A stretch of 64,000 nucleotides of DNA from Roseateles amylovorans (lineage in GTDB: Bacteria > Pseudomonadota > Gammaproteobacteria > Burkholderiales > Burkholderiaceae_C). The translations under genes were made by a program, and so were the position numbers. Location of the stretch: assembly GCF_025398155.2 (NCBI RefSeq), contig NZ_CP104562.2:3348001-3412000 (forward strand), given 5' to 3'. Below the pieces are notes generated by a model, which made no database searches, was not told the DNA's origin, and was given only the letters and a program-made list of their open reading frames with translations. Positions 59,701 to 64,000 of this stretch are shown here, piece after piece; within the stretch, counting starts at the first letter, position 1, and each line of letters begins with the position of its first letter.

Positions 59701-62195
59701 GGCAGACGCCGGAACACGCCGTTCTGTGCCTCCACCGGCAAGGCCTCGCCGCTGCAGATCAGACGACGCAAGCCGGTGCAGGCCTCGATGCCCTCATGCG
59801 CGAGGAAGGCCTGCAGCATGGACGGCACGAAGTGCAGGGTCGTGACCTGATGCGCCTGGATCAGCGCCACGAGCCGGGCGGGGTCGCGGTGATCGCCCGG
59901 CGCGGCGATCGCCAGCCGGGCGCCCTCGGCCAGGGCCCAGAACAGTTCCCATACCGACACATCGAAGCTCAGCGGGGTTTTTTGCAGCACCGTGTCCGAG
60001 CGGTCCAGCGCATAGGCCTGCTGCATCCACGCCAGGCGGTTGTGCAGGGACAGATGCCGGTTGGCGGCGCCTTTGGGGCGGCCGGTCGAGCCGGAGGTGT
60101 AGATCACGTAGGCCAGGTGCTCGCCGTGCAGATCGACCTCGGGGTTCTCGTCGTCCGAGGCGTCGCCCTTGGCGCTGGTCTTTGCTTTGATGTCGCTGTC
60201 GCTGTCGACGATGACGTCCGCCAGCGCAGCCAGGTCAATGTCGATCCACACGCGCCCTGCCCCCTCCGACAGCCGCTCGCGCAGGTGGGGCTGCGTCAGC
60301 ACCAGCGCAACGCCGCTGTCCTGCAGCATGTAGGCCAGTCGCTCCGCCGGCAGCTCCGGGTCCAGCGGCACATAGGCACCGCCGGCCTTGAGAATCGCCA
60401 GCACGCCGACCATCATCTCCAGCGACCGCTCCACCGCCAGCCCGACCCGGGTGTCCGGTCCGACACCGAGTCCGATCAGCCGACGGGCGAGCCGGTTGGC
60501 CCGTCGGTTGAGTTCGCCGCGGCTGAGCGTGTGCGTACCGAAGACCAGCGCCGGTGCGTCCGGATCCGCCGCAGCCTGCTGCTCGATCAACCGATGCACC
60601 GGCACCGGCGGCGCCACCGGAGACGCATTCACGCTCAGCCGGGTCAGCGCCTCCCACTCGGCCGCCGACATCAGAACCACCTCCCCCACCGGGGTCTCGG
60701 GTACCTCCGCCATGGCCTCGACCATCGCGACCCAGTGGCGGGCCAGCCGTTCGATCGTGGTCGGCTCGAAGAGTTCGGCGGCATAGGCCAGGCTCGCACG
60801 CAGCGTGCCGTCGGGCTGCTCGGTGGTCGTGAGCATCAGCTCGAACTGCGCGGCCTGCTCCCCGGCGGCGTCCGCCTGAACCGTCAGACCCGGCAGCGCG
60901 GCCTGCGCCGTGGTCCCGCCGTGGCCATGATTGAACATCACCTGGAAGAGCGGATGAATGCCCAGGGATCGCTCCGGCTGCAGCGCGTCGACCAGTTGCT
61001 CAAACGGCAGATCCGGATGGGCCTGGGCCCCCAGGGCGGCCTCCTTGGCGTGTTCAAGCACCTCGCGCAGCGTCATCCGCCCGTCGATGCGATTGCTCAG
61101 CACCTGAGTGTTGACGAAAAATCCGACGACGCCCTCGGTCTCCTGCCGCTGCCGGTTGGCGACCGGCACGCCGACACGAACGTCGGTCCAGCCCGCATGG
61201 CGGCCCAGGACCGCCTGGTAGGCGGCCAACAAGGCGGTGAACAGTGTGGTGCCGTGGTCGATCGCCCGCCGTCGCACGGCGTTCACCACCCGCTCCGGCA
61301 CGGTCACCGTCTGATGCGCGGCGGTGTAGCGTCCGTCCGGCCGGCGCGTGTGGTCCGCCGGAAGCTGCAGCACCGGCTGCTCGCCGCCCAGCCGGTCCGT
61401 CCAATACGCCAGTTGACGCTCCGCCTCGCCGGCCTCCAGCCAATGACGCTGCCAGGCCGCATAGTCGGCGTATTGGATCGGCAAGGGCGGCAGCGTCAGC
61501 GTCTCACCACGGACCCGCGCCCGGTACATCGCCATGAATTCGTCGACGATCACCTTCATCGACCAGCCGTCCGAGACGATATGGTGAAGCACCACCACCA
61601 GCACATGCCGCTGCGCCGACTGACGAAGCAAGGCCACGCGCAGCAACGGGGCCGCGCCGAGGTCAAAGGGGCAGGACACCAGGGCCTGAGCCCGCCGCCG
61701 CGTGAGGGCCTCCAGGTCGCCGGCTGGATCGTCCTGAGCGCTCAAGTCGATCAGCGGGATGTCGAGCGCGCACTCGGCGGCCTCATGCACCCGCTGTCCC
61801 ACGACGCCCTGCGGGTCGGCATGAAAACTGGTGCGAAGTGACTCGTGGCGATCCACCAGGGCGGCGAAGCTCGCGCGCAGGGCCGCGACATCGAGGCTGC
61901 CCTGCAGCAGCAGGACGCGCGAGAGGTGGTAGGCCGTGCTCTGCGGCTCCAGACTCCACAGGAACCATTGACGCAATTGCGCATGCGACAGTGGACGTGC
62001 GTCGCGCGAGGCGGCTCGGACGATGGGCAGCAGCGCGAAGTCGATGCCTTGCGCCTTGAGCGCCTGCAGAAAGCCACGTTGCCGCTCAGCGGGCAACTGT
62101 GCGAAGCGCTCCGCCAGGGCCCGCCTGGCATCGTGTGGCGCGCCGACCGCGCGAGTCGCCACCGTCGCGGCATCGTTCTTGTCGAGGATGGTCAT
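50751..62195 (-). CDS. Three-module non-ribosomal peptide synthetase for a siderophore (C-A-T-C-A-T-C-A-T-E)
   Basis: 3814 aa. Module 1: C domain with HHIVSDG near 207; A domain (about 528-1037) with the A3 loop YTSGSTGRPKG near 698; T with GGHSLLA near 1090. Module 2: C domain starting DLYPLAPLQEG near 1183, active site HHLVLDH (last Gly replaced by His) near 1319; A near 1635-2138; T with GGDSILS. Module 3: C with HHLLSDG near 2422; A near 2741-3250; T with GGDSILS near 3299; then an E domain (HHLTIDG, EGHGRE, FNYLGQFD) to the end. Pocket residues by GrsA alignment: A1 and A2 read D-V-W-H-I-S-L-I-D, the serine code; A3 reads D-G-E-A-V-G-G-I-T, close to hydroxyornithine codes. No thioesterase follows. 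The start ATG directly abuts the previous NRPS stop. Confidence 0.93.
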   Translation of the reverse strand: MTILDKNDAATVATRAVGAPHDARRALAERFAQLPAERQRGFLQALKAQGIDFALLPIVRAASRDARPLSHAQLRQWFLWSLEPQSTAYHLSRVLLLQGSLDVAALRASFAALVDRHESLRTSFHADPQGVVGQRVHEAAECALDIPLIDLSAQDDPAGDLEALTRRRAQALVSCPFDLGAAPLLRVALLRQSAQRHVLVVVLHHIVSDGWSMKVIVDEFMAMYRARVRGETLTLPPLPIQYADYAAWQRHWLEAGEAERQLAYWTDRLGGEQPVLQLPADHTRRPDGRYTAAHQTVTVPERVVNAVRRRAIDHGTTLFTALLAAYQAVLGRHAGWTDVRVGVPVANRQRQETEGVVGFFVNTQVLSNRIDGRMTLREVLEHAKEAALGAQAHPDLPFEQLVDALQPERSLGIHPLFQVMFNHGHGGTTAQAALPGLTVQADAAGEQAAQFELMLTTTEQPDGTLRASLAYAAELFEPTTIERLARHWVAMVEAMAEVPETPVGEVVLMSAAEWEALTRLSVNASPVAPPVPVHRLIEQQAAADPDAPALVFGTHTLSRGELNRRANRLARRLIGLGVGPDTRVGLAVERSLEMMVGVLAILKAGGAYVPLDPELPAERLAYMLQDSGVALVLTQPHLRERLSEGAGRVWIDIDLAALADVIVDSDSDIKAKTSAKGDASDDENPEVDLHGEHLAYVIYTSGSTGRPKGAANRHLSLHNRLAWMQQAYALDRSDTVLQKTPLSFDVSVWELFWALAEGARLAIAAPGDHRDPARLVALIQAHQVTTLHFVPSMLQAFLAHEGIEACTGLRRLICSGEALPVEAQNGVFRRLPGVGLFNLYGPTEAAIDVTHWTCRDDGRSQVPIGAPLTGLSTWVLDGDLNPVPEGVPGELYLGGVGLARGYHGRPGLTAERFVAHPLATDGSRLYRTGDLVRWQGQGQGQLDYLGRTDHQVKIRGLRIELGEIEAQLLAQPGLREAVVVAQRLPTGDRLVAYVSAQPGNDTTPEVASLREALGRVLPEYMVPAVIMVLDQLPLNPSGKVDRRALPAPEVPLRGGDDAPVGEVEQTVAAIWAELIGVPQVGRQDHFFELGGHSLLAIQLRARLLQAGWQAEMRDLFLHPRLADFAAVLTRSAATPSHRDERAATIPVGCPALEPGMLPLMDLEPDELRLIEAAVPGGAANIQDLYPLAPLQEGLLFHHLMQEQGDAYLISLLLRFDTQPRLLRFIEALNQVIARHDILRTAVLWEGLRMPVQVVCREAPLTLDWLTIDPEDQAAGRAAERLAAHVDRRRFRIDVRQAPLVRAIAVHDSTSDQWLLQLPSHHLVLDHTAEKLMIEEIALILQGRQAALPEPVPYRRYVAQARNGLSTEAHEAFFRSRLGDMDELTAPFGQVDARLDGSTQEECRVTLPEALSSRLREQAQRQGVSAATLFHLAWALVLGRTSARDDVVLGTVLFGRMQGGEDTHRAMGMFINTLPLRVRLHGRSVAQALRETHEHLTELLHHEHAPLALAQRCSGLPAGTPLFASLLNYRHSGPRRTDDGQDAVWEGITLAAAKERTNYPFTLSVNDRGAVFELVLQVETSVPVDRMAGYLDTAVRGLVQALSDGGDRPLHTLLLLDPAEQETLSRWSQGPGIVAPPVPVHRLIEQQAAADPDAPALVFGTHTLSRGELNRRANRLARRLIGLGVGPDTRVGLAVERSLEMMVGVLAILKAGGAYVPLDPELPAERLAYMLQDSGVALVLTQPHLRERLSEGAGRVWIDIDLAALAEVVGSHEPSDDYNPEVDLHGEHLAYVIYTSGSTGRPKGAANRHLALHNRLAWMQQAYALDRSDTVLQKTPLSFDVSVWELFWALAEGARLAIAAPGDHRDPARLVALIQAHQVTTLHFVPSMLQAFLAHEGIEACTGLRRLICSGEALPVEAQNGVFRRLPGVGLFNLYGPTEAAIDVTHWTCRDDGRSQVPIGAPLTGLSTWVLDGDLNPVPAGVPGELYLGGVGLARGYHGRPGLTAERFVAHPLATDGSRLYRTGDLVRWQGQGQGQGQLDYLGRTDHQVKIRGLRIELGEIEAQLLAQPGLREAVVVAQRLPTGDRLVAYVSAQPGNDTTPEVASLREALGRVLPDYMVPAVIMVLDQLPLNPSGKVDRRALPAASLISSVGHEPPQGEAEEAIADVWAEVLNTTPVGRHDNFFEVGGDSILSLQIISRLRRRGWLLTPRQVFELQTIARLAEVAGCAPAVPTSVMPLPPSTSSPTRTASEAGPASEGSTPDSPAGQLLKELGETALTALGIDLLQIEEVYPLVPTQEGMLLHSVEAPDSGLYVNQLSVEVRHLDTDRLEAAWQVMVARHPMLRTAVLWQPGMARPLQLVLREVHARVERLDWRRTGGRVADVCRAALTRPVDWLRPPLSQVTVIQLAEDRHHLVWTRHHLLSDGWSDARLMAEWLRCYAGEALPPPPPRYGEFVRWLQRQDPGAPQAFWSGLLASMDGPTLLAEANRAVPGRSGFHKLYTRFDPDRTSALQAFSRRERVTVNTLVQAAWAVVLHRHTGRDQVVFGATVAGRPAALPGAEEMLGLFINTLPVPVRWQAGQRVGEYLRAVQDLNLRIRDHEQVALADVQRWAGSSGRPLFDSIIVFENAPIDQTLRALGQYGLAFAEIGGEGLTGYAMDLQVVVGDQLMIEYCYGRREIEDRFAETLRAEMAQLLEEMAADADRPLGELPWWDARPLQGLGASPQDLTRVPQGPQRPVAVHRLIERQAAERGEAIALLCGDAELRYAELNARANRLARRLLRLGLGREARVGVALERSLDSIVALLAVLKAGAAYVPLDPAYPPERLAYMLKDSGASLLLTQRGLLSRLPTADRWTIVTMEEMQVASDVPVQGAAAPDDPEAANLALVDHADQLAYVIYTSGSTGQPKGVAVTHGPLAMHCLATAALYGLTPAACELHFMSFSFDGAHERWLTPLCIGAALALRDNELWTAEQTTDALHRYRVTHAAFPPAYLGQIADWAALQGDAPAVELYVFGGEAMPKAGYDKVCRHLRPRDLINGYGPTECVITPLIWKSAASEGFDCAYAPIGKPVGDRRIQVLDPDLQPVPAGVVGELYVGGYGLARGYLGRAGLTAQRFVADPFDPAGGRLYRTGDLVREMADGHIEYIGRADHQVKIRGFRIELGEIEACLAQVPGVREAAVVAREGGSGRQLVAYVAGTTEAGEAGEGRERDGAALLARIRQQVAQTLPEHMAPAQVVLLPRLPRLISGKLDRAALPDSAASAESTHRAPRNELERRLVAIWQEVLGLEQIGIGDNFFELGGDSILSLQVISRVRQARLGVSLRLRDLIRHQTIDGLAAAMVAAAAEVAPPTLAQNLAPAPSPSASASGDIPLTPIQRWFFEEPIPNRHHYNQSVMLQAPAWLDDDRLRRVISRLTHHHAGLRRRFTRDAAGGWRQQEDAADAADSAGVAAAASAEVLWTREVASAEEIRREADRAQRSLNLEQGPLWRVLHLRHEDGSARLLIAVHHLTIDGVSWRVLLDDLQTLYLGLSAGHEPMLPDPGAEFRDWAQHLQGWAGSAALAAERPHWQRELADLPELPRDDPQAVGLVQDRRTASVSLEPALTQQLLRRVPAIHGGVGIDALLLTALGRTLSTWTGHSEALVLLEGHGREGDQADLDLSRTLGWFTSAYPVRLRGHDQDWPQAVAAVAAHLRGVPNRGIGFGVLRYLHAEAAVRDALSTVRPGIAFNYLGQFDQALKTGAGFTRSRDSGGMARDEQGPLPNWIEVIGQVMDGVLTMNWSYSDRMYRPETMDRLAQRFRAELIELIRHGGTARHPPD
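55775..57299 (-). repeat. Internal 1.5-kb repeat, copy 1 (A domain of module 2)
   Basis: Nearly identical DNA to 59063-60617, covering the Ser adenylation domain. Differences seen: a longer Gly-Gln run (extra CCTTGACCCTGCCC-type unit near 56090) and a replaced linker near 56870-56900. The offset between copies is 3288 bp at the 3' side. Confidence 0.9.
59063..60617 (-). repeat. Internal 1.5-kb repeat, copy 2 (A domain of module 1)
   Basis: Partner of 55775-57299. It contains an inserted Asp/Ser/Lys-rich linker (DSDSDIKAKTSAKGDAS, around 60150-60210) absent from the other copy, and a shorter Gly-Gln run near 59380. Confidence 0.9.
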
Positions 62196-64000
62196 TCAGT
62201 TCTCCCAGGTATCCAGCAGCGCCGCGAGACGATCGAGCTCGCCGCCCTGCGCCGCCGTCACCGTGTCGATCTCGTGCTGCACCGCCGCGGCCGCTTCGGC
62301 CAGCGTGGGGCGTTCAAAGTAGGTACGCATCGGCAACTGCACGCCGAATCGCCGGTCCACCTGCATCTGCAGCTTCAGCAACGTCAGCGAGTGGCCGCCC
62401 AGTTCGAAGAAGTTGTCGTGCCGGCCGACCCGCTCAACCGACAGCGCCTGCGCCCACAGCGCGGCCAGTCCGGACTCGGTCTCGCCAGCGGGCGGTTCGT
62501 AGGGCCGCCCAGGGTCCGGCTGCGGCGTTGGCAGCGCCTGGCGATCGACCTTGCCATTCGGATTCAGGGGCAAGGCGTCGAGGATGACGAACAGTCCCGG
62601 CACCATGTGCTCCGGCAGGCTCGTCGCCAGCCCCTCTCGCAGGCGCTGCGGTGAGAGGGTCTGGCCGGGCAGCGGCGACACATAGGCCACCAGGCGGGCG
62701 CCTGCGGCGCTGTCCTGGGCCACGGCCACGGCTTCGCTCACCCCCGGCTGGCGACGCAACTGCGACTCCACCTCCCCCAGCTCGATCCGGAATCCCCGCA
62801 CCTTCACCTGATGATCGATGCGCCCGAGGTAGTCGAGTTCCCCCCTGGCATTCCAGCGCACCAGATCGCCGGTCCGGTACATGCGGCTGCCGCTGCGATC
62901 GCCGGCCGCAAACGGATCGGCCACGAAGCGCTCGGCGCTGGCGCCCGGACGACCCAGGTAGGCACGCGCCAGACCGCCCGCCAGATACAGCTCGCCGGGC
63001 ACGCCGGGCGGCACCCGATTGAGCTCGGCGTCCAGCACATGGGCGGTGCGCTCGCCCACCGGCCGCCCGATGGGCATGTAGGGCGCGTCGAACCGGTCCC
63101 CCGCCAGGGCGATGCCCACTGTCGGCGTGATGACCGTCTCCGTCGGTCCGTAGCCATTGATCAGACGCGGCGGCCGCAGCACCGCCTGGACCCGGTCGAA
63201 ATGAGCCCGGGACATCGCTTCGCCTCCCACGGTGTAGGACCGGATCGGCAACCGGCTGGCGGATTCGCCCAGCAGTTCAGCCATCTGGGTCAGATAGCCG
63301 GGGGTGAAGCAGGCGATGGTGATGCCGTGACGCTCGATCTCGGCAGCGGTGCGCTCCACCGGCCACAGGTCCTGATCACGAGGCATCAGCGCCGCACCGA
63401 ATGCCAGCGGGACCCAGATGCGTTCATGCGCGCCATCGAAGGCGATGGAGGCGAACTGAAGCTCCCGGTCCGCCGGTGTCATGCCGTAGACCTCGCCAAT
63501 GGACTGCACATGCATGGCCAGCGGGCCGTGAGGCACCGCGACGCCCTTGGGCCGTCCGGTGGAGCCGGAGGTATAGATGACATAGGCCAGATGCGCCGGG
63601 TGGATGGCCACAGCGGGATTCGAGTCCGGGCCGTCGAACGCGTCCGGACCGTCCAGTCTCAGGAGATCCAGTCCGGGTCGCAGCGGCAGCCGGTTGGCGA
63701 GCGACTCCTGGGTCAGCAGCAAGCGCAAGCCGCTGTCTTCCACCATGTAGGCCAGCCGCTCCACCGGATAGGTCGGGTCCAGCGGGACATAGGCCGCGCC
63801 GGCCTTGAGCACCGCCAGCAGCGCGACCACCATGTCCGGTGACCGCGCCACCGCCAGACCCACCCGGTCCTCCGGGCGCACGCCCCACGCCATCAGCCGA
63901 TGCGCCAGGCGGTTGGCCCGTGCATTGAGTTGCGCATAGGTCAGCGACCCATGGCCGCTGATCAAGGCCACGGCATCGGGCCGTTCGGCGGCCTGTCGCT
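62196..64000 (-). CDS. NRPS module, C-terminal part (A-T; 5' end beyond window)
   Basis: The frame is open to the window end; the visible 600 residues begin within the A domain at 'RQAAERPDAVALISGHGSLTYAQLNARANRLAHRLM'. A3 loop 'YTSGSTGRPKGVAVPHG', A5 'INGYGPTETVITP', A7 'YRTGDLVRW', A8 'GRIDHQVKVRGFRIELGEVE', A10 'NPNGKVDRQALP', then T with 'FFELGGHSLTLLKL'. Pocket residues read D-G-E-C-T-G-G-I-T, again close to N5-hydroxyornithine codes. A 50-residue tail after T ends at the stop next to the following ATG (no gap), so the two NRPS are translated as one operon and line up hydroxyornithine before Ser-Ser-hydroxyornithine. Confidence 0.92.
   Translation of the reverse strand, partial: RQAAERPDAVALISGHGSLTYAQLNARANRLAHRLMAWGVRPEDRVGLAVARSPDMVVALLAVLKAGAAYVPLDPTYPVERLAYMVEDSGLRLLLTQESLANRLPLRPGLDLLRLDGPDAFDGPDSNPAVAIHPAHLAYVIYTSGSTGRPKGVAVPHGPLAMHVQSIGEVYGMTPADRELQFASIAFDGAHERIWVPLAFGAALMPRDQDLWPVERTAAEIERHGITIACFTPGYLTQMAELLGESASRLPIRSYTVGGEAMSRAHFDRVQAVLRPPRLINGYGPTETVITPTVGIALAGDRFDAPYMPIGRPVGERTAHVLDAELNRVPPGVPGELYLAGGLARAYLGRPGASAERFVADPFAAGDRSGSRMYRTGDLVRWNARGELDYLGRIDHQVKVRGFRIELGEVESQLRRQPGVSEAVAVAQDSAAGARLVAYVSPLPGQTLSPQRLREGLATSLPEHMVPGLFVILDALPLNPNGKVDRQALPTPQPDPGRPYEPPAGETESGLAALWAQALSVERVGRHDNFFELGGHSLTLLKLQMQVDRRFGVQLPMRTYFERPTLAEAAAAVQHEIDTVTAAQGGELDRLAALLDTWEN

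Noticed and set aside
52404..61841. 9.4-kb forward-strand open frame (3145 aa) antisense to the NRPS
   Set aside because: It is an antisense shadow of the high-GC NRPS gene; its Gln/His/Arg-rich sequence shows no domains, whereas the reverse strand has every NRPS motif.

Overview
The DNA is GC-rich throughout, apart from a few AT-rich island segments. Codon use and gene content (peptide siderophore synthetases, a TonB receptor, KfrA, IS256/IS21/IS3 elements, a polymorphic-toxin deaminase) suggest a betaproteobacterium of the order Burkholderiales. This is inferred from gene content; no rRNA, tRNA or housekeeping marker is present to confirm it.

Region 1 (1-14148) looks like host chromosome. 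It holds the C-terminal part of a large secreted Ig-like/carboxypeptidase-regulatory-like protein, two small envelope proteins, and a run of three co-oriented genes for very long, soluble, alpha-helical proteins (537, 1133 and 1114 aa) that I cannot assign to any family. A secreted catalase-like heme protein lacking its usual distal His and a lipoprotein, encoded convergently, close the region.

Region 2 (14340-26000) is a mobile-element pile-up: an IS3-family transposase tail, a decapitated polymorphic-toxin deaminase with its overlapping immunity-type gene, a complete IS256-family element that has cut an IS21-family element, and a divergent Tn7-like gene set (TnsA-like, TnsB, TnsC, TniQ, plus a small fifth gene truncated by a second IS21-like remnant). 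Ahead of tnsA lies an array of six degenerate 22-23 bp repeats that look like transposase-binding sites at a transposon end.

Region 3 (26188-42039) is a probable defense/accessory island. It contains a cyclodeaminase-like gene plus HEPN/RES-domain gene pair, two Shedu-type (DUF4263-like) nuclease genes, an unassigned two-gene unit (29905-31268), a tyrosine recombinase divergent from a KfrA-like regulator, an autocleaving LexA-like repressor in operon with a three-Cys-motif (DUF5131) protein and its partner TcmP, a second TcmP-like gene tail-to-tail, and a translationally coupled pair of a large unknown protein and a PD-(D/E)XK-like protein. It could be cargo of the Tn7-like element or of the recombinase, but the distal end was not identified.

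Region 4 (42676-64000) is a hydroxamate-type peptide siderophore locus: cyclic-peptide/siderophore ABC exporter, alpha/beta hydrolase, acyl-CoA N-acyltransferase, ornithine N5-monooxygenase, TonB-dependent receptor, and converging on these two NRPS genes (one cut by the window end). Specificity-pocket residues read from the adenylation domains suggest hydroxyornithine / Ser / Ser / hydroxyornithine, the last followed by an epimerization domain and no thioesterase. The two Ser adenylation domains are nearly identical at DNA level, a 1.5 kb internal repeat pointing to recent duplication or gene conversion.
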